DNA of 64,000 nt. It comes from Hybos culiciformis. Its lineage: Eukaryota > Arthropoda > Insecta > Diptera > Hybotidae. The DNA is taken from assembly GCA_964007475.1 (NCBI GenBank), contig OZ023273.1:150394444-150458443 (forward strand), given 5' to 3'. A program made the translations under genes and the position numbers. The notes beneath the pieces are model-generated. The model ran no database searches. It saw only the letters and a program-made list of their open reading frames with translations, and had not been told where the DNA came from. Positions 1 to 15,334 of this stretch are shown one piece after another (position 1 is the stretch's first letter; the number at the start of each line of letters is the position of its first letter).

Positions 1-3000
1 AAAAAAACTGCAAAAATAGAAAACAGAAATAGAAAACAGAATTTCAAGTAGAGGGCTCTTAATGTGTGAAATATATTTTTGAAATTAATTAAGTAATTAC
101 GGAAAACTTATTGGACGCTCCTCTGCGTGATAATTTATAAATAAGATTTCCTTGGCAAAATTCATCGTATAGATATTCAGATATAATAAATTCTTTTATA
201 GAGCGAACAGTATAAGAGAATCTGCTAGAAATCTAATTCGTAGTATAATTATATATTTTTATTTTCCGATAAAATTTTATTGAAAAATGTAGAAAATTTT
301 TTCTACCTAAACTTGCAATAATTCACCCCAAAAGTTTCTCTATCACAATAAGGGTATACAAAAGGGATTTTGGAAATTTTCATAAGAAATTTAAAGGGTT
401 TTATTTTTAATTGGTTTTATTTTTGGTAACGAAATTTTTTATTTCCCATACAGATTTAAGAAGTATTAATAAGTTGTCATTATTTTTTAATTATTGCGCG
501 TGTACTTAGAAGCTGCAATAATCTCTTATAAGTTATTGTCAAATAATTATCAAATTTTTTTCCTAAGGGAAAATTTTGTTAATGATGTTAATATTTAAAA
601 AAAAAATCAAATATGTAGTATAGTTAACCCCAACCTCCAACCAAATTTTCAATATAGATTAGAAAAGTCAAAAGTGAATATTGCTTAAAGTAATTAAAGT
701 ATTTTTTTTGTTTAATTTTATAAATTAATTAAAGTTTTTTAAGAAATTTTTATAATACTATATAACTTTTTTTCAGAAAATTTGAACTAGATTATGAATA
801 TAAATTGACGATCTCGAGTGTATATTAGAGTAAAATTTCAGAATATTTCAAGAGTATAACTCAGTTAGGTTATAGAATAAGGTATAATTAATATTCATGT
901 ATAGCTGCATTAAGTTGATTAAATAACGATTGCACTGTTAATAGTTTTTTTTAAATGCATTTAAGCTACAAAATTGCAGTTCTAAGGCAACTTTTTATAT
1001 AAGATCGTTTTGTAAAAATTTGAAAATCAAATAAATTCGTGTTTGAAAGTAGAGATTCTCGAGTGACATTTGCCTTACTTTTTGAAATATTCATCCCTCA
1101 CCGTTTTATAATCATAATTACATAATTAATTTTTTGTTTAATGCATTTAAGGTATTAAAGTGAAGGTCTTTTTCCCACCATAAGCGTTATTCATTTCGTT
1201 TTTATTATGAAAAGTTAAAACATTTTTAATAACAAAAAAAAAATTAACTTGAAAATCTTCTTTGATAATAAAATATTTATATGAGATTTTTCATTTGCAA
1301 TATATGTATGTATAAGTATAGAGTTCATGTATTAAGAGTTATTTTAAGTATTAATGTCAATATCTTTGGAAAAATTTCCTACATATATCCTTGATTTCTT
1401 TTTTTTTTATTAAATCTCATGAGCCAAAATTTTGCATAAATTCAAGTTTGATGCAGTTAGATTATTTAAGTGATTTTTATTTTATTTTTTTATTTTTTCT
1501 TTGCTTGAATTTAACTCAAGGGAAGTTTGTGATGTGATTTTTATTCTAATTTTTATCTGATAATACGATACGTATATTTTAAAAGTTTTCGTTTTTCTTT
1601 AAATAATTTTTTTTTTTCTTTTTAATTTTTGTTATTTTTATTTTCTATTTTCTTTATCAAAATCACATCATCACTATTTTTTGGTAAAAGAAATACATAT
1701 ACACATATATAAAAAAAGGATAAGAAAAATGTTATTCCCAATATTTCTAGTTAAGTATATAGTTTTCTTTATAATGGAAGAAAACTTTTAACTTCAAATT
1801 TTCAAAATTATCTTAGTTAGTTAGTAGGTATAAATATAAGTACCTGTATAATATGTAGTTTGAAATGTCTCTTAGTTTATTTTTCATTTCATTTTATATT
1901 TCAGTTTTTTTTCTGGTATACCTACCTACCTACTAGTTCTTATTTTGTTGTTATTGTTTTTCTTTGTAAAATAGAAAATTTTTTACTAGCGTTGAATATT
2001 AAATTTATTTTCCTTTGGGAAAGAAAATTTACTTTAACTTTGTAAAAGTTAAAAAAAAATTGTATGCATGTATATCGAACATATAAATATGTATAGTATT
2101 TTTCAAAAGATGAAAATATTCAAAAAAAAAATAAAGCGAAAAATAAGAAAAAAAAGACGAAAACTTTCATGTGCAAAAAGAAAATTAAAATGTCAGATGG
2201 TTAAAATTAAATTACAGACATACTTATAATAGTTAGTTAGAATAAATACATCGGTTTGTCAGAAAGATTTTTTTGCGTTAAATAATTATGTGTAATAAAA
2301 AAAAAAACAACCCCCAGAATAAAATAAAATTAGGTAAAAGTCAAAATTTTATTTGCTATTTGTATATTATAATTTTATTCTTACAAATAATGATGCACTC
2401 TTGTTACACATGAATGTATTTCTATTATATTAGTTCTCATAAATTGAAAATCAATGGGATGCATGGTAAATAATTTAAGAAACAAAAATTTTTTCAGAAC
2501 CGGAAGAATATTTAACAGAAAATTCTGTAGAATACAATTCATAATTATAAGTTTTCCTGATTATGTAGAATTTGACATATGCTGTAAATAAAGGTATAAT
2601 CTGTCACTGATATGCTTTAAGTCGATATTTCACTTTAATAAAAAAAAGTTTGACACATAAGGACTGAAAAAATAAATAATAAGACAGTTTGTAGTTGTTA
2701 ATTTCAAAAATTCATTCCTACAGCTATATAAGAACTCAGTGATAATGAGTATGAATCCAAAATTACACACCATTCGTTTTCCTTGCTTTTCAATTCTTTT
2801 CATTTGACCTCAAATGATAAATAATTTTTTTTTTTTTTATAAAAAATGACTTGTCAAACTTTTCAAAGATGATAATTTCTTTTATACACACAATAATTTT
2901 TTTTTTTTTTTGTATCATCATAAATTCAGAAAAAATTTTCATGAACTTTTATTTCTTTAGTAGGTACATACATATGTATAGTTAAAGTGTGAAGCTTTTT

Positions 3001-6000
3001 AAAATAAAAGTCATTGTCATCATAAAAAATTATAAAGGACTAATTTAACATTAAAATGCATAATTTTTTAGTTTTTTTTTTTTTAGAGGTATTAACAGAA
3101 ATAATGTTTTTCGTTTTAAATATTTTTTTTTTTTTATTATTTTGACAAGCGTTACAAAATTTTGATATTTTTCTTTTGGGATAAAATTATAATGATTTAG
3201 CAAAAAAAAAAAAATTTTTTTTTCAATGTAAATTGTTTTTCATCTAATCATCATTTCATTTTCCGCTTATTATATGGTTGGAAAATTTTTCTGAATAATG
3301 TAATTTACATTATATAGTTATAGCGTCTTTTGTGAAAAATATGATCAGTAGTAATTTTGAAAAGGAATGAATGATACTTGGCTTTTATATAAAATGTCAC
3401 TTAAAGGTGGTGAATATTCATTTCACATTATTGCTTCAGAATTGAAAATACTAAATTAGATGAATCAAAGATAATCGTAACTTGAGAAATCTCACATCCG
3501 AAAAATAAATTTAGAAAAAATCCATATTTTGAAAAAAAAAACTTTTATTTCTTAAACTTCTTTAGGCTCGAGTTATCCTTTGATTATATTTTTTTTTCTA
3601 TAGAAATTAATTCCTGGTAACAATGCTTTTAGATAAAGTAGTGTGTTTTTCGTACGAATAAACATATGTATTATGTTCACATAATAAAACTTTTTTTTAT
3701 TTTTATAAATCATCGCAAACGTTATACTTTAGAGTTAATTTCTCATTAAGTTAATTTTAAAGTTTGATATAAAATATTTTTATTTGTTTTTTTTCCCATT
3801 ATAAAAATTAAAAAATAAAATAAAAATGAAACCGTTGTATTACAAGGTGATGATAACGAACTTGTTGCTGCATTATGCTCTTTTGACATAATTTTTATTT
3901 CATATGTCAAACCCTTTTTTCATTTTCATATTACATACACATAATGATAATAATAATAACAATAATTTTTATGATACTTTTTTTGCAGAATGCAAGTATA
4001 TTGTAAGTGTGAAAATTATGGAATACAGAAAAATAAAGAATTCAATGTATAATACTGATATAAGTTTGAAATAAATGAGTTTTTTTTAAAGAGAATTTTA
4101 TTTGATATATGAATAAACCAAGAACTGAATATGTTACAAATTTTCTTAGCCATTGCATAAAATATTTTATATTAAGATGCGTATTTTCATATCAGAGAAC
4201 TAAATACCTAGTTTGTATCCAAGTCTAAAGTTTTTTGAGACTTCACATTAGTAGATAGTTCCCATAGCATATTTTGCAAAAGCTTAATTTTTTAAATAAA
4301 ATAATTCACTTATAGTTTTCAATATGAAATATCTTAAATGGATTTTTACTTATTAGAATTTGACATTATGGTTCCATGGGTATTTATAATTTTTCCGGTG
4401 AAAATTACAGTTTAACATTGGAAAATTACAGTTTAACACTAGAATATGAATTTGTTAAATTTCCTACTACAAAATATTATGCAATATATTTCTGAATGAT
4501 ATATTTCTATATTATGAGTTTTATATATATATTCAATACCATAATATCCACAAATTTAGATGCTCCATCATTTTGTTGAACCAAAAGATGAAATAATTTA
4601 GGTGTGAAAAAACAAATTTTTTTTCTCTTACCATAAAAATAATAATAAATAATTTTTTTTTTAACCATAATGAAAAACTTATATATATGTATGTGCACAA
4701 TAACCAAACTTCAAAAGATTTTTTTTAAAAGAAAAATAGAATGGAAATGGAAACATTATTTTGCCCACAAAGGAAATAGAATTTTTCCAGAAAACATCAT
4801 AATAAAGAAAACTGTATCATATTTCACATAATACATTCTTATATGTATATTATAAAAAAAAAAAAAGGATGTGAAAAATACTTGTTGATAGTATACACAT
4901 ATACAACACTTGAAAGTCCTGCTAAGAATATTATTTTAATAAGATCTTATTTAATTTGATATTATTAAGAGGGTGTTAAGATTTAGGCAATTAAATGATA
5001 ATTATCAAAGAATTTGAAAATTAATGGAATGAATAAAAAAATATTTATTATTTAATTTTGGTCAAGAAATTTTATGTTCTTGTTCTACAATTAAAATATT
5101 TTGTATGTTTATTAAGTTATAATAATTTTTTTATGAGGTATTTATAATCTATAAAATAAATTATTTACACTTTCTTACCAATAAATTTTAAGTATATCCT
5201 TAATTTAAATTATTTAATAATATTCACACTAACTGTTAGGATATTCAAGTGCAATATTATGGAAAATTATCTTGGATTCTGAAACTTTATAGACTTTCTA
5301 TAGATTCTAGAATCTTTAATAGGCTAATACAAAGAATTATTATGGTTGATTGTATGCTTAACAAAATAAAAAAGATTTTAAATAATTAATTTTGTATATT
5401 TTCTTAAAAATTTTCTAATTTTAGTAGAAAATTGTATTGTGACTATCCTAGGTTTTGTTCAATAATTCAATTCCCATGGCAGGTTGGAGTTTTGTTTGTA
5501 ATTGTATAGAAATAAATTCAAATATATTTTGCCAAAAAAATTTATTTTGATTAACGTAAAAATCTTTAAATTATAACGATTTAAACTAAATAAATTATGC
5601 TAAATTATTATTATTAAGCTGCTGAGCGAATTATGCTTTCTTTTGCTACATTTAGGTCTCTAGAATCCAAAAGAAAATGAATTATATTAAATATATATGG
5701 AAACAAATTTGATTTTATTAATTTCATAATAAAAAAATATGAATACTAATTGTTTTTTATGTATTAAATTTAGTTTAAAAATCATATTTTATTATAATAT
5801 ATAATAATTATAATTTAATTTTATTCTCAAATTTCTTTTTATAATAAACATAAAATATATAATTTCTACATATATATTTTCTATCATTTAATATTAATAT
5901 AAAAGAAAAATCATGTTAAAATTTTCCGTTTCAATTTACAATAAAAGGCGCCAAAAACAATTTCAAAAAAATGTTAAAGAATATTTTAAATTCTTTCCCC

Positions 6001-7899
6001 TTAAATAAAAGTCAAATTCATTTTTTTTTCTATCAATTTCATATTTTTTTTTTTTTTTTCTTCAAATCCTGGAACGTATATCCTTATTAATATCTTTACA
6101 ACAAGAAGAAAAAAAAAAGAAGAAAATTGTTAAAGATAACAATAAAATATAAATAAATTTATATAAAATAAATAAAATTTGATATACTACCAGAGGGATA
6201 TATTTTGTTGGAAATATTTTTAAGACTTTTACGTATACGCATTCTTTAGAAGATATGAATTTATATATCCTTATCGATATGAATGTAAATCCTTATATAA
6301 TTTTTTTTTTTTTTTTAAACTTAAATATTTTTTTTTCTCCTTTGGTGATCCTTAAAGAATGTTCAATTTCTGCTCCATTGATAAATATGCATGTTACATT
6401 TTTATTTTTCACTCTTAAAATTATGTTTTTTTAATAATATTTTTCATATATTTAATTTTATAATTTACTTCTGTTAAAATTTAAAATTTAGTTGAAGTAT
6501 AAGGTTGGTTAATTTTTTATAATTTTTTAATTATCAATTTGATAGTTGCATTTTGAAAGATTTTTCAGGGTACTAAATCCTTTTGGGTATTGACTCTATT
6601 GCTTTGTTCCATTTTAGTACTGTGTTATATTCTGACTGTACTTGTGTTGGAAAGAAATAATTCAAGTACATCGGACTAATCAATCGAAAAATTTTAATTT
6701 TAACACACTTCACTTATTTTTTCCCTGTAAGATATTAATATGAACAAAATCAAATTTTTCATAAAAATTTTCTTTAACAGAAAAAATATGAATATAATAC
6801 TTTAGAGTGTAGATTTTCCTAAAGAACAACAAAATAAGAAAAACAAAATAAAATACATAAATATAAACGGTACTAAATTCTTACAAGAATGAAAACTTGA
6901 TCGACAATAGATAAAATTCGATTACTTTACCCATACGTAAATCCTTACATAATATTTCTTTACCGTCTCATTTTATATATATTATATGTTTTGTTCTACA
7001 AGGATACGAATTATGTTTCAGTTTAAGTAAAAATAAGAAAAGGGTGCTTATTTCCCAAAAATAATGCTTTCAAAAGGAATTAGAGTTAAAAAAAAAATAA
7101 TATATATTATTGAGTTTATTTTATTTTTACATTTTCCGAAACCCAAGGAGTTTTTGTAAGCTTTTATATCCTCTTAAAGAGTTAGTAAGACACATGAAAA
7201 AAAAAATTAGACTTCCTTGTCAAGGATTTTACAAAAAAAAAATAATGTTAAAAAATTTCGTATAAAGAAATAAATATTTGAATAATTTGTTCTTATTTAC
7301 ATTTCTTAAAAAAAATAAGAAAATATGGAAAAATAATATGAAAAGTGACATGAAATAGTTCAAAGGATAACATCAGTTGTAATTTAACATAATACATGTG
7401 TGTGGCGAATATAAGCATAAGTTGGATTTCGAAAGAATAAATATTTATATAAATTAATGGCAATTATTTTTGCTACATTTATTTATTTATTTGTTATTTT
7501 TTTTTTTTTTTTTGCAAATAAAAGGATTTTAGAGAAAATCCATTAACTTCAATTCTTATTTCATTCAATGTTATCTTTTATATTAGTAAAATTAAAATCT
7601 TATTTACAGTCAAAAAAAAAAGTATGCTTTTCACTCACATGTTTTACACCCGAAATTTATAACAATCCGATGTATGTCGCATTTAGCTATAATACAAATT
7701 CATTTTCAGCACTCACTCTAAATCCTTTAAAACTTGGGCACTATTTTTTGGGTCGGTAGATTCTAAATTTAATTCAAATTCATTCAAAATTAAATTTCAT
7801 CAAAAAATTTAAAATATTGAGATAAGTATCTATGACAATAGCTGTAACTAATCAGAGCATCAAGCTCAGTGAATTTAGAATCTCAATCTATAAATGAAA
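1..7899. other. AT-rich non-coding DNA, no gene seen
   Basis: This stretch is dominated by A and T runs and holds no reading frame with recognisable protein content. The short open frames inside it are low-complexity (rich in K, N, I, F, L, Y) and are what chance gives at this composition. The only internal structure I support is the short tandem duplication near 4.4 kb, listed separately. Confidence 0.8.
4400..4441. repeat. 21-bp tandem duplication
   Basis: The unit beginning GAAAATTACAGTTTAACA occurs twice head to tail, the second copy starting at 4421, with two differences near the end of the second copy. It is a small local duplication, probably replication slippage, with no sign of function. 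Confidence 0.85.
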
Positions 7900-8090
7900 T
7901 AAGATCAAACAAGATAGCGCGAAGCCGACAGCAACTGCTATTAGTTTAATAGTTATAAAAATGTAAATATAGGATGAAAAGATGAACGGTGGGCCGTATG
8001 ACAGATTAACGGAGGATAGGTAGACGCAATGAAAATGTAATAGTCAGTCCGAAAATTTGAGCTTATAATGGTTTTAAAAACCTATCCGAA
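7900..8090. other. Island of near-normal base composition, unidentified
   Basis: This segment is clearly richer in G and C than its surroundings (for example around GCGCGAAGCCGACAGC and GGTGGGCCGTATGAC). Reading all frames by eye gives no open frame longer than a few dozen codons and no motif I recognise. It could be the relic of an old insertion or a conserved non-coding block. Confidence 0.3.
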
Positions 8091-9079
8091 ATAAAATAAT
8101 TTAAAAATAATAAAGTCAAAAATTGTGTTTTTATAAATTTTTTAATAATAAATATACGTTTAAGTTCTTATATAAACTTTTTTATCGTCATTGTGCACTT
8201 ATGCAGCAGTGCACAATCTTAAAATACGAAAGTTGAAAACTAGGATTTTAAAATGTCAATTAAAATATTATTTCCAAAAATATTAAAAGAAAATATATAT
8301 TATAAAAAAAAATGTGTGAAATATTTTTTCATACAGCCTATACCTACAAGAATTTTTTTTTTTTTTTAAACTTATTCCATCAAAATAAGGTGTTTCCGTG
8401 TATTATAGTCAAATGTTTAACAGCAAAAAAAAAAAAAATAAAAAATAAAAAACTTTTTTCAATTTTTCACTGGAAGAACTTTGATTTTTGTAATCACGTG
8501 CACATTTTGTGCATTAAACTTTAGAAAAAGCAATTGAAAAGTTTCGAATTTATTTATTTATATATATATATTTTTTTTTATTTTATTTATTGAATTTTTT
8601 ACTTCTTCTTTGCGAAATACTATAAAATATTAAATTAATTCTCATTTGAAACATTATGCAATTAAAATGTTCATGGTCTCTAATAGATTCAAAAATACTT
8701 GATCAATATTAAATCTCATTTAAACATAAATCATATATTATAATTATACCTTTTAGAAAATAATCTTTTAAGAATTAATTATTTCGCAACGATTTTTAAG
8801 AAATAATAAATATCTATATTCTATATTGTTTAAAAATGCAAATTAAGCTAATTATACAAATGAAGTTCCGGGTTCGTCATTTAAGATACTTTCTTTTCAA
8901 GGTATCGAACACAACCAGGGACTCGACATATTTTTTAGATTATAATTATCAAATACTAATAACATATACCGTAAATACCAGTTCGAATACTAAGAAACAA
9001 TTGAGGTATAACCAGTTTTTATCCAACATTTTAATTTTTATAGGAATCCAATAACACTTTTAAAATAATTTAAAAATAT

Positions 9080-9310
9080 ATAAATTGTCTATGGAAATGA
9101 TTGCCACACTTGACTGGTTAAGAACCTCTAAGTCCCAAAACCGAAATAGTAGAATGTCATCCTTTAGTTGAGGTGCATGAGATTGCACATATTTTAGAAT
9201 ACGAAGTGTTGTAAAAAATTGGCAGTTCATTAGTTATGTGTGGACGCACGGAAGAATAGAAGAACGAATTAATTCCCTGCTGTGAACGAAATAATTCGCT
9301 ATAATGTTTT
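9080..9310. other. Island of near-normal base composition, unidentified
   Basis: Like the island near 8 kb, this segment stands out from the AT background (around CTTGACTGGTTAAGAACC and GTGTGGACGCACGG). Both strands carry stops in every frame within about 30 codons. No family was recognised. A decayed mobile element is a reasonable guess only because the other islands in the window are of that kind. Confidence 0.25.
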
Positions 9311-10260
9311 AATAAGGTTATATTTTATAATTATATAAGATAGGTGTAAAAAATCTTGTTTAATAGTTAAAACTAAGCATTGAGTTTATAAAATTTAGTA
9401 AAATTGGCAATTGTTGAAAATGTTGATAAAAAAAATTTTATCTATTTTTTACTAATTGCTGATTTTTTTAATGTTTCTTGAATTCAATTTTTCTTATTTT
9501 TTTTTCCCCCCCAAACTTGATAATTAAAGCAAATCCTCCCAAGCGATTTAAGAAATTACATACATATAAACTTATTGAAGCATATTCACTGAAAATTAAA
9601 TTTATCTCTTTTTTACACTGAACAAAAAAAAAATAATTTCTACTTAAGTAGGTAGATACCTATGAAAACTAAATTGTTATATTAAATTATTTAAATAAAA
9701 AATTAAATTCACTAATTATTGGCAATGTTCCCTGCAAAAAAAAAAATAAATGAAGCCAAAATTAAGTGAGAGCCAATAAAATCTATGGCTAATTTATTTT
9801 CATTGCTAAAAGTAAAGTGATTTTGAATGATTTGATTTGAATGATTAGATTAGATTTAAAAATATATTTCATGTCCTAGCATTGTTGCTGTAGAAATATT
9901 GACGTTTATATCCAATTTTGATGTCAATTTTACAAAACCGAAGAATGCATTTATTTTGATTCAATTATTAATTAATATTATACCTAGCATAATTTATTAT
10001 GAGCTATTAAAATAAAAAAAATCTTTAATTTTTTCTTTCTTTATATTTAACATAATACAAAAATTTCATTCATTATTATACTAAAAACCAATAGTTAAAC
10101 TTTATAACTTTCTTACATACAGAATTCTCGGTATAAAATACTTTCCCGAAACTTTATTATTATTCATTTTAAAGTTATATTAATTAATGAGTTTTTAAAT
10201 TGACATAATGAAGTTCTTACACAAAATATCTGAATTATTAACTAATATAGTAAGTAATAA

Positions 10261-10279
10261 TATATATATATATATATAT
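10261..10279. repeat. TA dinucleotide microsatellite
   Basis: An uninterrupted run of about nine TA units in an AT-rich context. A simple sequence repeat, likely length-polymorphic. Confidence 0.9.
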
Positions 10280-12447
10280 TTAAGAAGATAGTATCTTCAT
10301 GAGCTTTAAGAATTTACCTAGTAGAAATTTTTCAGTACACTAATTTTCGGTAAGAAAAAAAAAAAAAAAACAAAAAAATAAAATTATGTTCATTCATTGT
10401 GTATACAACATAGATGTACATATTATTTTTTTTTTGTACATAAAGTTACAGCAATTTAAGATGCATTTTGTGAATTTTGAACTAAATAACTGTTTTTCTT
10501 TCAACCGAGTTAACATCTTGTAAATTTCTGCTTTTCTGAAAGTATAAACAGCAAAAAAAAAAAAAAAAAAGAAAAGAAAACTAAAAAATAAAATATAATA
10601 CCACTAAAGAACATAAATTTATAGATTTTAATTACACACGTAATGTGGTGTAGAAAGCATGATTTTGTTAGCTTTTAAAGAATGTATAAAAAGAAAGATA
10701 TAATTTTTTTTTATTTCTTCCTTATACTTTTGTAGATAAATTTTATAGAATATGGTAAATTTTTTTTTTATTTCTTTCTTCTTGTTTTGTAAATAATTAC
10801 TTCGATAATGCGACAAATTAAAGTTAATTAGAAAATGAATTAAATAAAATTGATGAATAATATATGTACATATTTTTTTGATTTGATAAAGCTAAATAAT
10901 TAATTTTATTTATTGAATTATTGAATTTTAAATGGAAAATTAGGAGTTAGTGTTGTCGTAAAAATCAATTTCAAAGAATACGCAATTCTATATCGATAAA
11001 ATTCTCAAACTTATTTCTTTTTGTCTAATCTTGAAAAATTATTTAATTTTTGTACAAATTATGTCATCTTTGGTAAGAATAAATAAATGAAATAAAAATA
11101 ACTCAAAATTATCTTGATTTTCTTTGTGACAAGACAGAGATTATAATACGAAAAAAAAAAAAAATCATTCAAGTTTAAGGCTTGCAGTTAAATTTTACTA
11201 TAAGTACACACAAAAAAAAATTAAATTATCATATTGTGCAATATCTATAAATATACCTGTATAATACATTATATCTACAACATAACTATGAGATAAACAT
11301 TAATGAATATTCTATAGAAAATATTATTTCAGTAAGTATATTCTGAAAATAATAAAATTTTATAGGTATATCATCCTATTATATTACGGTATATATATAA
11401 TATATACATTTCTATATAATGCCCTATTTCAATTCTATATGAAAATATTCATTAAATAAAATTATATATACTTAATTTTTGGTTATATGATATTCATAAT
11501 TAATTTATCAATCACCTGAAAAGATATAAAAAGATTTAATAAAAATAAAAAAATAAAATATATATGAAAAACAATTCCTTAAAGGCTCTTGGGTTGCTCT
11601 AATAATATTATAATTCAGATAGTTTTATGGGTTAAAATTCAACCACAAAATGGTTAACCGAAAAATAAAATAAAAAACTTTTTAAAAGAATAATTTCTCG
11701 TAGCAAAAAAGTTATTTAAATACTTGTGTATCATAAAATTTTTAAAAGAAAATAATATATATTTATATATATATATGTATTATAATAGCTCTAGAATAAA
11801 ATAATGAATAAAGAAAAGGATAAAATTTATTTGAATAATATTTTGAATGAAAGTATATATTACGTATTGTAGTATATCCTTTTTGTGTAAGGTTTTAACA
11901 AAAGGTACCCTTTTGAATTTTGTTAGCTTTTCATAATAATAATAATAACTTTATTATTTATCTTTGATTTAAAATTAATAAGTCATGATTTTTTAACAAT
12001 CTAACACTAAAATGGTATTATAGGTTACTGTTTTCTTTTTTTCTTGGAAAATATAAATAATATACACATAGTGTTATAGTGATAACAGTAATTTAGTTAA
12101 TTAGTTTAGAATTTTAGAGTCCAAAGATTATTAAGAAATATGTATTATTTTTCTTAATAAAAATTTAATTTTTTTACTACATAAAATATAAATTATGTAT
12201 GTGTGCTTTTATTTTATGGGAATTCGCATAATTAGGTTATAATAACATTTAAGTTTAATTATAATAATTTTAAAAATTTATTTAAATTATTTTTGGCTAT
12301 ACGGTCCACAGAGTTTTATATATACTTATATATTTTTTTGGGGACTGGAAACATCGTAAGAAAACAAAGCTAGAACTTTCTGTCAACTTTAATCTCAGCT
12401 TCTTGGTGGTTTTTTATTCAATCTTAACTTTAAACTAACTTATAATA

Positions 12448-12484
12448 ATTCTTACAATTCTTACAATTCTTACAATTCTTACAA
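12448..12484. repeat. 9-bp tandem repeat, about four copies
   Basis: The 9-bp unit ATTCTTACA is repeated head to tail about four times without mismatch. It is a small minisatellite-like array with no associated gene. Confidence 0.9.
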
Positions 12485-15309
12485 TATAAAATAGACATTT
12501 TTAACGAAAGCATTCTAATTTAAATTAAAAAATGAAAATAACCAAAAAACACTTCACTTGTATCCACATAAATTTCTAGATAAAACTAATAGTAAGTTAC
12601 TAAATAATAATTTGGACTACTGGTGGGGCCCTTACAACCGTATAACATTTAACAAATCCCGCAATGCAGTTCCTGAATGTCAATTTTAAGGAAAAATAAA
12701 TCTCTGATCTGATTTATTCTGGAGTTGTGTCTGAAAGAAAATCAAAAACAAATAATATTGGCTGAAAATTTTATATCGAACATTTTCTTGAATCACCCAC
12801 CATCGAACAAACTTTATATAGAGAATTCAATTTAAAGAAATCATCGAAAAATATCAAAAGAATTTGCTAGAATGCATATATGATAAATAGTTAAAGTTAA
12901 CTATTAAGCATCTCGCAGCATACTAAATATGTTTTAGAACTTCAACTAAATTAAAAGCTTTACAAGCAATACATAAATAAACTTTTTTCTCTCAAATAAA
13001 ATCTTTGACAAAAGTTTTATCGAAAGCATATTTAACTTTCTCTCCAAAAGCTTTTGGGGGAAATTCTAATTCCCCTGAAACTTTAACTTGGAGAAAAGTT
13101 TTCTTTTCAGCAATTTTCTCTTTGACAAATAAGTTAAAATAAGAAAATTTTTTTTATTTTTTTTCCAAATAAATTTTGGGAATTTTATTTTTTGTAACAA
13201 AAAGATGCATTTTAAGAACAAATAATTTTGTTTCATTTTCATTTACCGAATTTTGCCGATGGAAAAACGAGTGTTTTTCATTTCCAGAAAAATTAAAAAT
13301 ACAATGCAGTTACTGATAAAATGTGTGATGTTATTAGTTCAGTTTAAGTTCAAATTTTCTGAAAAATAGTTAATTTTTAAGGAAGAACGATTGAAAAATT
13401 TAGTTATGTAAATGCGAATATTTTATTTAAAGTTTTTTGGAACATTTCAAATAAAAGGTTTGATTTTGAAAATTAAATTTTGCGTCTTTTTAGTTCAGCA
13501 GTAGCTGACTTGAATAATCTTTGATATGTAAAATTTAAAATTAATGTTGACTAATTTTACTACAAAATTTTGTGAAATTTACTATTTCAACAATTAGCAC
13601 TTCAACAACAGCGTTACATTTTTTTTAATAATTCAAACATTTATCAAAATACCATAGCATTTCATCCCGTGACATGAATATTTGTAAATTTATGGAAATA
13701 AATTAATCTAATTTTATCATTTTTAACAAATTTATAAGAAAAAGTTAAGTTATAAAAAATCGCACAAAAACACACAAATCAAATCTTGAAATTTAATAAT
13801 TTTTGTTAATTATTGTTTTATATTAAATTTCCATTTTTTTTTACTTTTAATAAAGTTCATATTTTGTAGTTACTTTTGGTAAGTTAAATTGTTGACAAAA
13901 TTATGAGATATTTTAATAGATTTTAGTATTTCTGTATTTAATTCAAAAAAAGTATATTTTATTTTCTGTAAATACAAATACCTAGAGAATTACAACGACT
14001 TACTGCAAAATTTGTGTAAAATTTTTATTAATTTATTTTATATTTTTATTTCATTGAAAACTTTGAGAAATACACACAGAGTATGAAAGTTCTATGAACA
14101 TTGTTTTTTCTTCTTTCTTTTTTTTTTTTAATTTTAAGCATAAATTATTTAGCGAACCATGAGAATAAATTAAAAATCTATTTTTTTTGTACATTAATTT
14201 ATGACAAGCAATGAATGAAAATTATAATTAAATTATGTAATAACGAGAAATTAAAAAATAAGAGATAATTTGCAATTTGTATACAAATATTTTGCAACCT
14301 TAATCTTTAATATTAATAATAGAAATTTAATCTTACAAATTATTGTAATTATTGTGTAAAAAAAGATAAAGTAAAAAAAAAAAGAAAAATAAATAATCAG
14401 GTCCTTTTACATAGTCTGTCAATCATTAATAATCATAAAAATTTGAGAAATATTTATACAATTTCTTATCTTTAAAAGAAAAAAGAGATTTTTGTTTCAT
14501 TTGACAAGAAAAATATTTTTATTTTATTTGATTTATAACATTTTTAGTCTGTCTATTCATCTTGGTTTTTCTGTTATTTTCATATATTTCCATATTATAC
14601 TAAAAAAAGGTTAATTTTTTTGAAGAACCTAGGTACCACAGTAGTTTAAAGATCATCTGAATGTTTTTTTGAAGTCATTGCAACTAATTATCTTATTAAT
14701 TACAAATTATTACAGCTTCTAAAATTGATTAAATGGTTTAGTAATTTTTTCGTTAATATAAAATTATGACTTTTATATTCAATTGCTTTCACTGTATCAT
14801 ATATCATTAGGCCTCTTCGCTATACTTAATACATCAGGTCACGTAAAAGAAATGTTTTCGTATGTTTTAAATATTATTACATAACAAAACAAAACAAAAA
14901 ACAATAAAAAAATATACAAAAAAAAAGAAGTCAGCAGTAATGTGTGACATAAAATTCACTGAAGCGATGCCTTTACTACTATTAAGCTAAAATGATATTA
15001 ATAATGCAAGTAAAATTTTCCAAATTCAACAAAATATTTAATTTTTTAGTTTTTGTGTTGGTTCTGGTTCTTATTTGCAAAAATCATAATAATTGTTGTA
15101 GGTACATAAAAATGTATTTATGTTTTACGTGTAAACATTGAAAATGTATATTCTAAAAATTGCAGCTAGCTAAAAATCTACATTAAATTTTTGTTTTAAT
15201 TTTGGAATATTTCAACCAAAAAAAAAAAACAGAAAAAAAAAAAATGTATTTTTAACCCAGCAAAAGATAAACTTTATTTTACCAAAAAAAATATACATAT
15301 AAAAATATA

Positions 15310-15334
15310 ATAGTAGTAATAATAATAATAATAT
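15310..15334. repeat. AAT trinucleotide microsatellite
   Basis: A TAG/TAA-type run (TAGTAGTAATAATAATAATA) forming a short trinucleotide repeat. Similar shorter AAT runs recur through the window, for example near 3.95, 16.2 and 29.3 kb. Confidence 0.85.

Noticed and set aside
1860..2045. Short open frames of 60-80 codons scattered through the AT-rich background (this one as an example)
   Set aside because: They are rich in F, I, K, N, L and Y, follow homopolymer runs, and show no conserved motif; chance frames at this base composition.
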